The notes under the pieces: model-generated | Seen by the model: only the letters and a program-made list of their open reading frames with translations | What the model was told of the DNA's origin: nothing | Database searches by the model: none | Translations under genes and position numbers: made by a program | Source: Thamnidium elegans | Taxonomy: Eukaryota; Mucoromycota; Mucoromycetes; Mucorales; Mucoraceae | Direction of reading: 5' to 3' | Length of the DNA: 64,000 nucleotides | Assembly (NCBI GenBank): GCA_025201345.1 | Contig: JAIXMG010000004.1 | Location: 62,001 to 126,000 of the forward strand | Shown here: positions 38,654 through 50,843 of the stretch, one piece after another | How the letters are laid out: every line of letters begins with the position of its first letter | How positions within the stretch are numbered: position 1 is the stretch's first letter

Positions 38654-39799
38654 TAGTATTGACGATAAAAGGATATACACTAGCACCGGTCTTTCCTTTA
38701 TTTCGGTAAACCTCTATAAAAAAGAAAAACGCCAAAAAAAAAAAATATATACAAACATTTAAAGAATAAACATACATTGCCGACGATACAATAAACAACA
38801 ATAGCGATCGGATCCAGTGTGTATATAAAAAACTTTATATACACTAAACCCCAACCTTTTCTTTACGTTACCATATATGTACTTTCCGTATTAGATTATC
38901 CTTATCTTTTTTCCTATATTTGACGTGAGTTGCCAATAGATAAAACGCTCTTATCAAATAGCAACTATAAATGTTGTTTTTAGCCATCAGACATATAAAT
39001 ATTTATAGTAGAAAAAAAACAGTTTAGCCCTTATAACAATGACGCATGAAAACAAGTTTTTTTTTTTTTTTTCAATTCTCACACAAACTATTTTTTTTTT
39101 TATATTATAAATAGTAGTAATATCGATAAAACCGTATAAACCGATTGATTGAGTAAAAAAAAAAAAAAAACGAGGGGTGTATCATAAAAACAACCAGAAG
39201 CATACAATTATTCTATCACATATTATACATTTCATTACACAAAAAATGTCAGAAATGTACTTGGTTTAAAGAAAATACTCGAGATAAACAAAATACTATA
39301 TCCAACCATTTGGCCGAAATAGCTCAAGGCAACTTTTTTCAGAGTAAATAAAAACAAAAAGCCAAGTACTATAAAAATGGAAAAAAGGCATACAACTGAC
39401 GTTTAAATCTATGATGAGATCCTTATGCAATTTGTTTGATATAATGACCTACTTGATAAAACAACACACCAAAACCCTCTTTAAAGTAAATATACTATCA
39501 ATTAACAAAAAGACCATAATTTAACGGTATATTTAATACAACCTATTCAATAAGTTCTAAGGAGATACGTTTACCACTTATATACGTTTTTTTTTTTAAC
39601 AACGCAATAAAATATGTAATACAGTCGGTACTTTAAGAACACAACTCTGTGACTATTTCACCCTTTCTTTTGTTAGCTTTTTTTCCCCTGAATAAAAAAT
39701 ACATATAAATTAAGTTTTTTTTTTTTTTTTTTTTTTTTTTCTCCAATTCTTTCAAACTTTTTTTTTTTTTTTCTATATACGTACATCAAAAAAAAATTA
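36794..39799. other. Intergenic spacer (about 3 kb)
   Basis: AT-rich with long T/A tracts (T11A18 at about 38610-38649). No coding-like frame on either strand. One notable inverted repeat with a G-rich loop lies at 37062-37089. The region holds the 5' sides of the divergent Mkt1 and MFS genes. Confidence 0.55.
37062..37089. repeat. Perfect 8-bp inverted repeat with G-rich loop
   Basis: CTCAATTG and CAATTGAG, perfect reverse complements, flank a 12-nt loop GGGGAGGGGGTT. Flanking bases add partial pairing. It could form a stem-loop or a G-rich single-stranded structure. It lies in the 5' region of Mkt1, about 270 bp upstream of that start codon. Function unknown. Confidence 0.7.
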
Positions 39800-41614
39800 A
39801 TGGCAGGAAACTCGAATATAAAACATACCAGTGCATGGAGTAGAGCACGTCGCTCCAAGCTTGGTATTGCCTCTGTAGTTGCACTTACATTATTTACGTA
39901 AGTTTTTATTTGCCAAATATTTATCAAAAGTCTAACACGTAAAAAAAAAAAATTACAGAGACATGTTGGTTTATGGTGTTGTCATTCCTTGTCTTCCTAT
40001 GCTTGTTATTGAAAGATTAAAAGGAAATTCTGCAATGGTTGGATTTTTATTTGGATGTTACGGTATGTAAAAAAAAAAGTTTAAATTTTAAATTTTTTAT
40101 TGACATTGTGAGTGTAGCCTTTGGTTTACTTGTCGCAACTCCTGTGTTTGCAATCTTATCCGATCGTTATCAAAATAGAAGATACCCAATGATTGGTGGT
40201 ATGTTGGGTCTTGTTGTTTCTACTTTAGCATTTGCTGTAGCCGACACCTACCCATTATTAGTATTAGCTCGTGTAGCTCAAGGTGTAGCTGGTGGTGCTT
40301 CATGGTAAAAAAAAAAAAAAAAATTTTCTTTTTCCAATCTGATCTTTAATATAAAATCTTTTTTTTTTTTTTTTTTTTTATCATAGGACAATTGGTTTAG
40401 GTTTATTAGCAGATGTTTTCCCTACAAAGAGTTTAGGCGTGGTAATGGGTACAGTACTTACAGCCCACACCGTTGGCTTTGCTATCGGTCCTGCAGTTGG
40501 AGGATTTTTATATGAATACGGTGGGTTTTCAGCTCCCTTTATCTTTTGTGCTGGATTTGCCGTCATTAACTTTCTCGCTATTGTTTGGTTGGCGGAGCCC
40601 GAACATAACCATATTGAAGAAACGTCCGACCATGTTTCACGAGCACAAGAGAATATCGATGATGAATCTACTCCATTGGTTCAAAAGAGTGGTGGCAGTA
40701 AAAAGAAGGTTCAACTCACCATGATCGATTTGTTAAAGAACTGGAGAATTTTATCGTCTATTCTGGTTGTCATGATCAGTGCTTCTGTATTTTCGGGTGT
40801 TGAGCCTGCATTACCTATTCATTTACAAGATACTTTTAACGCATCTGCATCTACAGTTGGCTGTAAGTTTTTTTTTTAAAAAAAAAATTGTATATATTCA
40901 TCGGGCGCTAATTGTTTTTTTTTTTTTGGTTTTTTTTTTTTTTTATATAGTGGTTTTTGTAGCAATGGTAATTCCTGCTTTCCTCGCTCCTGTCATTGGT
41001 CATATTTCTGATAAGGTAAATTTATTTATAAAAAAATAATATCAACTTTCCCCTAATTTTTTTTTTTTTTTTTTTTGGTGCAATTAGGTCGGTAGACAAG
41101 CTATTACTGCAACTGGTTTAATTTTAATGGCTTTAGTTGCCCCATTGGTTGCTCTTAACTACTCATCCATTTACTACATTATTCCCCCTCTCATGGTATT
41201 TGGATTTTCTAGTCCTGTCACACTCACTCCTATCCTTCCAGAAATGGGTGAAACCGTAAGCGAAATGGTACGTATAAAAAAAAAGTGTATTATATATATG
41301 ATTTTGTTACTAATATCTATTGTTGTAAAAATAGGGTGGTGCAGCATATGCACAAGGTAATACATAAAATTAAAATTTGTGAAATTTTTTGCATATTCTG
41401 ACCTTTTTTTTTTTTAATAGTGTACGCTTTGTACAACATGGCATATTCCATTGGTATGTTTGTAGGTCCTGTGGTTGCTGGTTTGATCATGACTGCATAT
41501 GGTTTCGAGACTTTGATGCTTGTTTTTAGTGCGGCGCTTATTGCCTGTAGTCCAATTATGATCGATTGGGTATCTGTCTACAGAAAGACAATTTCTTTCT
41601 TCCGTCGCAATTAA
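39800..41614 (+). CDS. Major facilitator superfamily transporter (DHA1/vesicular amine-like)
   Basis: MFS secondary transporter, probably a proton antiporter. Eight exons: 39800-39897, 39959-40062, 40118-40304, 40387-40862, 40951-41015, 41088-41267, 41335-41356 and 41421-41614, 441 aa with about 12 membrane helices. The short N-terminus ends ASVVALTLFTDMLVYGVVIP, like TetA and vesicular amine transporters. The MFS motif A between helices 2 and 3 reads LSDRYQNRRYPM. The motif C-like helix 5 is GTVLTAHTVGFAIGPAVGGF. The central loop is charged (HIEETSDHVSRAQENIDDES). The second half repeats motif A weakly as GHISDKVGRQAITATG, and helix 11 has YSIGMFVGPVVAGLIMTAYG. The substrate cannot be deduced. 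Introns contain long T runs directly before the acceptors. Confidence 0.93.
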
Positions 41615-42417
41615 AAAAAAACAATACTTATATTTTTTGATATAGAATCATAATAAAGACAATAATTGTATATATATTTATTATAAAAAAAAAAATCGTT
41701 GTTATAAGAAAAATGTGGGAATGAGTATATTGAAAAAAAAAGGGGGGGGGTGAGGATGTTAAACGATATGCTATATTTCTTGTTCCGAAGTAACGGAATG
41801 GTTTTTCGATACACAATGGCATTTTAGTTTTGAAATTAAAATCCTGGTTTAACATAGCTATACTCACTACAAATGTTTCAATAGAACCTCTGGGGCAACA
41901 TACTTGAGAAGCATTGATGACGCCTGCTCTTTTGTCTCGTTTAATAAATACTCTTTTTGATCATTTGAAGGAATTCAACTTACTGATTGGTGCCTGAAAA
42001 CACTAACCTTTCATTCTTTTGCCTTTAGTGAATATAAAATGCCTTAGTCTAGATCTGACTGAATAATGAAGAAATAAAAAAATTACTAATGCCTCTTTTT
42101 CTCTAACGTTTTATTTAGTTCTATAACAATTCGTGTTAACAAAACCAAATCTAGAAAGCCGTCATTTGATAACCAGTTGCCTCAAACCCGATCGATCTAT
42201 AAAACAGATTATTGGATATAACTAGTTCCGTATTTTGAAACTAAAAAAAAAAAAAAAAAAAGCTATCTGCATATAAGCGCGCGTTAAATTATTAAAGTGT
42301 TTTTATCTGCAACAAAAAGTTTCTTATAAATAGTTACTAAATAGTTTGTATTACACATCACGATTTCGCGCGTCTTATTATAACACCTTAAGTTAGAATC
42401 TTCCCGGTGGGAGTACA

Positions 42418-42448
<31 letters not shown>

Positions 42449-43857
42449 TTGCCCAGTATACATATGCTCGCATGACGGGTTGTTTCTATATCAACTGACA
42501 TTTTTATTAATAAAACGTGTCTTACATATTTTGTTAAGAGGTCTAGACAGATCGACAAGAAACAAAAAGAGTATGCGCGCGCGTGAAAAAAAAAAGATAT
42601 TTTTACAAAGACGACATACTTTACAAAAGTAGTTTACAAAGAGGGTAATAGTACAAATATATGCCTGCAGCAAGTATTTAAGATACAGTCAAGAAATGAC
42701 ACGTGAATTCTTAATAATTGGATCTGACATAGTTCTCTTTGATTTTTTGTTTGTTTCTAGTTTTTTAAAAAAAAAGACAATATTCATTTATGTAGTCTTT
42801 TTAATCTAATTTAAATTAACACATGTAACCCGACCTTTTGGCGCGCTTAAAAAAAAAAAAAAAAAAAGTTCGCGGTATGCAGAAGTGCATGAAAAGAGTT
42901 TCCTTCTAAAAGGCTTCTCGATAGTAAACACTCTCCATAAATGGTCATTTACCTTTTATAGTCAAATATCTTTTTTGCAAGGCTATACTCTATTAACAGA
43001 AAGAAAAAAAAACCACTCTTTGGATCTTAAAAAGAAGAAGAAAAAATACTTAAAAGATGCTTTTTTGTTGTTATGGGAAGATAAAAAGAGATCGACACTA
43101 AACCTTTTTTTTTTATACAAAAAAATATGGTTCTTCTAGTATAAATAATGATATATATATATAAAAAAAAGGTTATATAGCTAAATATAGTTTTTTCGGA
43201 GGATACAAAAGTTTATTTCCATATTTATATTACGAAGGGAGGAGGGGGGGTTTTTTTTTTTGGTATGGTATTATAGTAAAACAAGAGAGAGAACGCGAAA
43301 AAAAAAAAGGTAGACTAAACTGAGAAAAAGTATGGCAATTTAATTTAATATTTTTGGGATGTCTAGCTACAAAATGAGATAAAATGCAAAAAAAAAATAA
43401 CGGATTTGTCTCAAAGATTTAGATTACTATAATCCCCCAACATGAAAAACAATAGTTCCCGAGCCAAAAAAAAAAGTATATATCTATATGATACGTCATT
43501 AAAGGGATTGTTGTAAAATGCCAAAGATGAACTGATGGCCCGACTTTCGTTATTTTAGCGAAATAGGAAATGAAATATTTGATTATTTTTTTTTTTTTTT
43601 TAAGATTCGAAGCTTCTGTGTTTACATCATCGTGTGTTTACTCCTATCACGCGCGTAAAAATAAATAAATAAACAACAAACTGAGGCCTTTTGCCTGTAC
43701 ATAGCGTTCAGAAACCCTTTTTTCGCCTCGTTTTTTTTTTTTTTGGTCTTACATTCAATCTGTTTGATTGGTTCAAACTAACACATACCCATTTTATTTC
43801 AACATACTTTTTTAACCACTTAAAAAATAGAGTTTTATATATACCCCCACTCTCTTT

Positions 43858-43892
<35 letters not shown>
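41615..43892. other. Intergenic spacer (about 2.3 kb)
   Basis: AT-rich with many homopolymers, including a G run near 41740 and T runs at about 42423-42450. No coding-like frame. The right end is the SEC2 5' region: a T run switching to an A run of nearly 30 that ends exactly at the start codon. Confidence 0.55.
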
Positions 43893-43895
<3 letters not shown>

Positions 43896-45497
43896 TCTTC
43901 CAGTAGCAATGAGCCTGATGAACAACACAGACAGACAGGAGAAAAGCCTGTGACAACAAAAGATATTGCCAATTTGTATTCTCATTTACAAACCATGATT
44001 GATAATGTTCCTAAAACTTCACGTACTGATCCAGATGGAACAAGTAGTAGTAGTGCTGGTTCAACCGATCATTGGCATCCTTCGTTTCCTATTACACCTA
44101 CTACTTCTTCTAATTTATTACCAAGTAGTAAAAGCTTACCTTTACCATCGGCACGCACTCTACCGGCACCAAAGGAGCCTGATTGTCCTTGTCATCATAT
44201 ACTTGTATCAAAGGATTCCAAACATTGTGCGCTCTGTGACGATATTGTACCTATTCTTTCTGAGCTTCAACAAGATAGACAACAAAAGCGAGAGGAGATA
44301 AAAGAGTATAAGAATTCACTTGCACTGGAACGAGATCAATCCAAAGGATTTGAAGACGAGTTGTCAAAGGTAAAACAGCAGACCAAGGACCTGACAACAA
44401 AATTGGAGACGACAACAAATCAATATCATTCGTTACAAAAGGATATCTCAATTCTAAATCAAAAATATAAAAACGAACAAGTAGAAACAGAGAAAGCGAA
44501 ACAAGCTAAAAAGGAATTAGAAAATGAATTAGAAGAACTTTCTCAAAAGTTATTTGAAGAGGCCAATGGAATGGTTGCAAATGAAAAGAGGGAAAAGCAT
44601 CAAATTGAAATTCAATATAAACATTTGCAGCAAGAATTAAAACACTGTAAAGAACAGTTGGAAGCAGATGAAGCACAATTAAGAGAATTAAAGTTAAAGA
44701 TGGGAGATATGGAAGATCAACGTAAAAGAGAGAATAGATTAAGTGCACTTTCTGGTCTATATAGCAATAATAATAATAGTAGTGAAGATCAACAACAACA
44801 ATTATCAGTGCAAGAAGAAAATGATGAGACTGAACAAAGAGCTTCTCGTGATTTAGCTAGTTTATTTACACAAGAAGAATATCCAGAACAACAAATTGAT
44901 CCAATTGTATTAAATGAATTTGAAGAGTTTGTAAAAATGGAGAATAATGTACCTATTAGAAAATTACACACGATTCCATACATGAAGAATAGTTTAATTG
45001 AAGATGTGGAACCATGTCTTAGATTTGGACCCAGCTCAAGATTATCTGCCAGAAAATTAGTGGAAGCAATTGCTCTTAATACTTGTTTTATTGAAGAATC
45101 TCCATTTGGTTTCTCGCAGGAACAAGCAAAGAGACCATTTGATGTACCATTAAAAATATCCGCTACTAAAAATATGATTTGGGAAAGGTTATCAAGTACG
45201 CCCGCTGCACCATTTGCTGGTTGTCAAGCCTGTGGTCGTAATAATAATAATAACAACCTTCCATATAGGTTCCGTATCTCCGTACTTGATGACTGGGCCT
45301 GTATTGATAGATATTGCAGAGATAGGTTGGTTGCTGTGTGTGAATTTTATTTATTTATTCGAAACGTCCGTCAAGGTTATTATAATGGACGAACTATACC
45401 CGATTTATACCATGAATCAACTAGACTAAAACTTCAAATGTTTTATGCCAGGTAAAAAAAGACCTATTAAAGAAGCAATTAAAAAAAAAGAAAAAAA

Positions 45498-45535
<38 letters not shown>

Positions 45536-45845
45536 AAATGATAATAGTACACTAAACTTTATTTATAATTATAGAATGGGGACCTTGTCGCAAACATTAC
45601 AAAATATTGGGGTAAAAGGAGATATAGTTGGTCAAGCATCAGCACCAAATATGATTATTCCACCACCAATTATTATTACAACAGATACTTCAAAACAAGA
45701 AGAAGAAGAAGAAGATGATGATGATAAATGTAGTGTATCTTCAAATGAAGATGATGAATATTTTCAAGATGATGTAATTGAGAAGCCACGAAGAACATCA
45801 ACACATCCCGGTAACTCGGTTTGGGTTGAGCATTCTTTTTTGTAA
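43893..45845 (+). CDS. SEC2: Sec2/Rabin8-type Rab guanine nucleotide exchange factor
   Basis: Sec2 activates the Rab GTPase Sec4 (Rab8) on secretory vesicles for polarised exocytosis, important at hyphal tips. Two exons, 43893-45451 and 45575-45845, 609 aa. The N-terminal part is Ser/Pro-rich. A Cys/His cluster CPCHHILVSKDSKHCALCDD (about residues 97-116) could bind zinc. A long parallel coiled coil follows, with the Sec2 exchange core EELSQKLFEEANGMVANEKR and QIEIQYKHLQQELKHCKEQL. The C-terminal half has a conserved Rabin-like module: EFEEFVKMENNVPIRKLHTI, RFGPSSRLSARKLVEAIALN, YRFRISVLDDWACIDRYCRD and CEFYLFIRNVRQGYYNGRTI. The end is acidic. The ATG is directly preceded by an A tract of nearly 30. 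Confidence 0.92.
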
Positions 45846-46268
45846 TAAAAAAAAACACCTTTTTAATTAGTCTAACTACATTAAGATTTAAGATTTTATT
45901 GGGTCTTGTCACTTTTTTTTTCTTTCTAAACTATTTTGTTACCTAATTTGGCCTCTTTCCATTTTAGTATAAAGACTAGAAAAAACCTTGGTTTTTTATC
46001 AATGTGTAAAAATCAGAAAAAACTTTTTTTCTTTTTTTCTAAACCTCCCTTTTTTTCCCTTTTCTTCTTTTTTGTTTCTTCTTTTCTTTTTTACATTTAG
46101 GCTTTTTTTTTTTTATTATTTTAGGCTTTTTTTTTTTTCTATTCAATTTTTTTTTTTTTTTTTTAAAAAAAAATATATATATAACATCACTTCAAGCATA
46201 AATACACAAGAGAGAGAAAAATAAAATAAGATATATACTGTTTACTACTGCTTACAACTTATCCAACT

Positions 46269-46312
<44 letters not shown>

Positions 46313-46379
46313 GCAACTTACTACAGCATTGCAACATTGCAACATCCCTTTTAATTTTAAAGAAAAGGAAGAGAAAAAA
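45846..46379. promoter_or_regulatory. 5' region of the velvet gene
   Basis: Pyrimidine tracts (T-rich 46020-46160), a T-to-A homopolymer junction at about 46145-46172, and then an (ACT)n microsatellite close to the start codon. The left part is the SEC2 3' region. No defined factor site is claimed. Confidence 0.45.
46269..46311 (+). repeat. (ACT)n trinucleotide repeat, about 14 copies, in the velvet 5' leader
   Basis: Near-perfect tandem ACT/CTA units ending about 70 bp before the velvet ATG at 46380, so probably transcribed in the 5' UTR. Followed by a short direct repeat, GCATTGCAACATTGCAACAT. Confidence 0.9.
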
Positions 46380-46738
46380 ATGTCTTCATATATTCCACCA
46401 CCTTTAAAATTATCAAGAACAAGTCAATTCGATGTACAGTACACGATAAGTATGTTTACTTTTTTTTTTTTGAAATCCCTTTTTTTTTTTTTACGCTTTT
46501 TTTTATGATTAAGGGCAAAGTAAAATAAGCATTTCCACTAACTTAGTACTCAATTAAATACAGAGGTAGTACAAAACCCAATTCGAGCTAGATGTTGCGG
46601 ATTCGGTCAAAAAGATCGTAGACCCATTGATCCACCTCCGATCTTGGAATTATTGGCCGAAGATCACAGTGGTAACAAAATTGATTTAAGGTAAAAAGGG
46701 TGTACAAAAAAAAAATATGTATAACTTAACTTTTTTTT

Positions 46739-46769
<31 letters not shown>

Positions 46770-47626
46770 CATGTAGACCTGAAGATTCTATTTTATTTCT
46801 TGCTCAGTGCGAATTATATAATGCAGATAAAACAGAAAACAGAACACTAGTGCATACACCTTGGTCTTCAATGGCACCTTCATTTTTAAATTCAAGTGAA
46901 AAACAAAAATTATCTGGAAAACCTGAATATGTTCGAAATTTAATAGGTTCAACTGTATCAAATGCATACCACCTACATAATCAACAAAATCAAGCCGGAA
47001 CTTATTTTATATTTCATGACTTGTCCGTTAGAACAGAGGGTACTTTTACTCTTAAATTCATTTTCGTTAATTTGGCGGCAGGGTAAAAAAAAAAAAAATT
47101 TGTTCTGTTGCGCAAACAATATATTTCCCGTAAAATGTTTAACCTTATTTATTTTAGGGAGCCACTCACCATGACAACTCATATTCAGCAAGAGGTTTTT
47201 TCATCTCCTTTTTCTGTCTATCCAGCTAAAAAGGTATACATGCACTATTATATCTATTCTTTTATTCTTTTCTAAAAAAAAATATATATTAACCTTTTTT
47301 TTTTTTTTTTTTTAATATTAGTTTCCTGGTTTAACTGGTAAGCTCTCTTTAAATCGCTACCCCAAAAAAAAAAAAAAAAAGAAAAAAAGACTAAAGTATT
47401 CCTTTATTTAGAATCGACTTTGCTTTCTAGATGCTTTTCGAAACAGGGAATTAAAATTCCAATACGTAACGAAACTACCTATAAACGACTCACACATACC
47501 CTTTACAACCCAGAGGAAGATGATAATAAGAACAACCCTATCGATGATAAACAAGAAAAAGTACAACCAATACCTCGTATGAATTATACTCGCTTACCCA
47601 TATCTGATTTTCTTTCCCCAGAATAA
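46380..47626 (+). CDS. Velvet-domain regulator
   Basis: Fungal velvet family protein. These DNA-binding or dimerising regulators have an NF-kappaB-like fold and control development and metabolism. Six exons: 46380-46449, 46564-46690, 46777-47082, 47158-47233, 47322-47337 (16 nt) and 47412-47626, 269 aa. Signature parts: [63 protein letters not shown] and [20 protein letters not shown] followed by [18 protein letters not shown]. The domain spans nearly the whole protein, as in small VosA/VelB-type members. The long insert of VelB between the two velvet halves is absent; a shorter one ([19 protein letters not shown]) is present. I cannot assign the subgroup with confidence. Convergent with Dbp9, stops 113 bp apart. 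Confidence 0.93.
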
Positions 47627-47739
47627 TATTTGTAAATATATATATTATATTTTTTTATTTTTTTTTTAAAAAACTTTTTTCTGTCTTTATGTTACAATAT
47701 ATATTCTATTTTATTTTATTTTTTTTTAATTTTTTTTTT

Positions 47740-49439
47740 TTAACGGCGACGAATAATCTTTAAAGGATCCTTACGTTTCTACACATAAAAAAAATATATA
47801 TATATTAGATGAGATTAGAATCTTTTTTCTTTTTTTTTTTACCTTGTTACCACCCTTTTTAAATGGTCCTCTTTTACGCTTTTGACTCTTGAATGGAACA
47901 TCAATAGGTTCAGAATTAGCCATAGCAGTAGGAAGAGCAATACGAGGCATTAAATAAGAAGGAATATGCTTCAAATGTTCTTGCACACGAGCAGGTTGAA
48001 GCGCAGTATCATGACGTAAAAACTCAAGATCCTTTGGTTTATCTTCAAAATGTGCCTTCAATTTCTCCGAGTTCAAAATTTCACGTTTAATTTCTTTAAT
48101 ACGGGCTTCTTTAATAGCCACCTTGTTGACTGCCTTTAATGCATCTTCGACACGGTACTTAAATCCGGCTACGTTCTTCTTTTCAAAACTATAAGGTTTT
48201 AATTCCGCATTCTTGGCTTCTTGTTGCTTTACAACCCGCTTATACACCTTTTCATCCGTATATCCCTTTCCTCTAGACACTTCCTTTCTATCTTCAATTA
48301 AATCCTTGGTAACTACAAATGATAAACTCATACCACGTTGACCACCACGAGCAGTACGTCCGATACGATGTGTATATGCCTTGGCTGAAGTAGGGAAATC
48401 AAAGTTGATAACGGCTGCTACTCCTTGGAAATCAATACCACGAGATACACCGTATTCTTTATCTCTTTGTACCTTATTTTCCTTTTTATTACTCTTTTGA
48501 ACTGTATTTATATATATATATGAGTATCCCTTGTACGTGTAATATAATATATTTTTCTTTTACCTTTCTCCTCTTCTTCCTTTTCTTCTTCTTCCTCATT
48601 TTCTTCTTCATCGCTGCTATCTTCCTCATCCTCACTATCTTGCTCGCCCTTTAACTCAGACTCATCAGTAGCGATCAAATAATCATAGATACCACGGTTA
48701 AACTCCTCTACAATATGATATCTAGAATTCAAGGGTAATTCCGAGTTCAATACACAAGACTTGATCGAGAACTGTTCCAAGAACAACTTCAGCTTGTAAC
48801 AACGGTCAATATCATTCACAAACAACAAGATTTTACCCTTGATCAATTTAAGCTTGATAATAACAAATGCAAACAAGAATTTCTCAAACTCGGTACATTT
48901 AACAACGTATTGTGTAAGTGAGTCGGTCTCTTCTTGAGTATCTTCTAATGCTAAAATCGCGGGCTTTCTTAATACAAGTGCTGTCAATTGTTCAATTTCT
49001 TTGGTGAACGTGGCAGACATCAAAAATGATTGGTAGATCTTGGGTAAGTACGTTAAAATCTTGCGTAAATCGTCTTCGTAGCCGAAAGATAACACAAGAT
49101 CTGCTTCATCAATAACAAGATTTTGGAGCGTTTCTGAGACTTGCATGTTGTTGGATTCTAAGTGGATCAATGCTTTACTAGGTGTTGCAACTACAATATC
49201 AGGTTTTTCTGCAAGCAAAGGACTTTTACGTAAAAAAAAAAAAAAATTAGTATATCCCCCTTTTTTATATATATATAAAATACTTACAGTTGAAGTTGAG
49301 CAGACATTTGTCCAGCCAAGTTAACAACTTTAACAACTTGATTAGCATAAACCAAAAGTTTATTGATATGGTTTGTTACTTGTTCAGCTAATTCTCTTGT
49401 AGGAACCAAGATCAAGGCTTTAATAGAAGGTTCAGCATC

Positions 49440-49475
<36 letters not shown>

Positions 49476-49748
49476 AGATCAGTTATCTAATCAACCTTTC
49501 TACTTTTGTATATACATATATATATATTTTACCTCTTTACCGGCCAAGATCTTTTGAACAATTGGCATAGCATAAGCAGCGGTTTTACCACTACCGGTAC
49601 GAGCACGCGCAAGAATATCCTTACCTGCAAGAGCAAGAGGAATACCTTGAGCTTGAACAGGTGTAGGTCTAGTGAAATCTAACTGAGCAATGGCTCTAGC
49701 TAAACGAGGATCAAAATCGAATGCTGCAAAGGTATGATCTTTTGACAT
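47740..49748 (-). CDS. DBP9: ATP-dependent RNA helicase Dbp9 (DDX56 type)
   Basis: DEAD-box helicase for 60S ribosomal subunit assembly in the nucleolus. Five exons: 49748-49533, 49442-49288, 49222-48564, 48501-47843 and 47778-47740, 575 aa. Motifs in order: the Q-motif region [20 protein letters not shown], motif [12 protein letters not shown], Ia [12 protein letters not shown], Ib [28 protein letters not shown] (the LSFGYE following DEAD is characteristic of Dbp9/DDX56), [37 protein letters not shown], and [22 protein letters not shown] with [12 protein letters not shown]. An acidic insert (D/E/S-rich, about 48570-48660) sits between YLIATDES and the conserved helicase core, as in Dbp9. The C-terminus [12 protein letters not shown] is basic. 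Confidence 0.96.
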
Positions 49749-50843
49749 GTTTTTTTTTATTTGTAGCTAAAGGGAAAAAACTTGCCTTTTTTTTTTCTTT
49801 TGAAAGAAAAAAAAAAGGTTTAAAATGAGCAAAGGGAGTCACAAAGTAAGAGTCACGCTCAGAACCAAAAATTATGCTATTCATTCCAAATTTGATTAGA
49901 ACCACAGTTTTTTGAACAAAAATACTCATAGTTTTTTGGTCGTCTATATAAAGCCAGAGTTCGTTCCTACGGATATGAAGGTCTTCGAAAACATTCCTTG
50001 CACGCAAGAGAGGGCCACGTCTAGAAGATCCCGGCAAGACTATACGTTTAAAAAAGGGCCTGTAGGTGCTGGATCCCCCTTTTTGTAAAAAAGAAGCCCC
50101 CCACCCTTTTCATTATCTTTCCTTTTTACATTAAATACTTTACTTTCTCTTATATATGTTTATAGTAGCATAAGAACTGACTACTTTTTTTTTTATTTAT
50201 TAAAAAAAAAAAAAAAAAAAGTCCAAATGGAATTAAACTTTTACTACAAGTTTGGATGAGTGTTTTATAAATGAAGAAATAAAATTCTCGAACGCTGTGT
50301 ATCTTACGGAAAGCCTTCGCTCAGGTATATATGAATAAGAACTAGTGCCAATGAAAGGACATCCTTGCCAAAAAGTTCAGGAAAAATTATTGATGCACGT
50401 TCTACTTATTTACTACCTTTTATACGCTTGCTAAATAAGTTGGAACAAGTACGGATATGAAAGTAAAAATGATGATTATAGATCGTAAGTAGTAGACCTT
50501 TGTTTTTTTTTTGAAGATAAAACTTTCAATGTTCTTTCCACAGGTACAAACACTTTTGTTCGTTTGAAAACGCGTACTTTTTTTTTTTTTTTCCTTTTTT
50601 CATTATCATTGCTTCCACAACCGAGTAAGTTTAAATAGTGTTAAGATCTATTGGACTATTTTTACTCTTAGCTGCATTAAAAAACTGGCCTCGCAAACTC
50701 AATTTTCCAACGTTGATCGATAACCTTACATAATTACAATTACGTGTAATACACACACAGAAGACAGTTTTTTTTTTACAAGGTAATGTTTGATTTTTTA
50801 ATTAAAAAAAAAGGGGGTGAGACGTAAAAAGAAAAGAGAAAAT
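49749..50843. other. Intergenic spacer
   Basis: About 1.1 kb between the Dbp9 start and the uS19 stop, AT-rich with a T-to-A junction near 50185-50220. No coding-like frame or RNA gene recognised. Confidence 0.55.

Noticed and set aside
38442..38801. A 119-aa minus-strand frame in the Mkt1-MFS spacer
   Set aside because: Largely poly-Phe and poly-Lys from a T11A18 tract, no conserved features, no splice partners.
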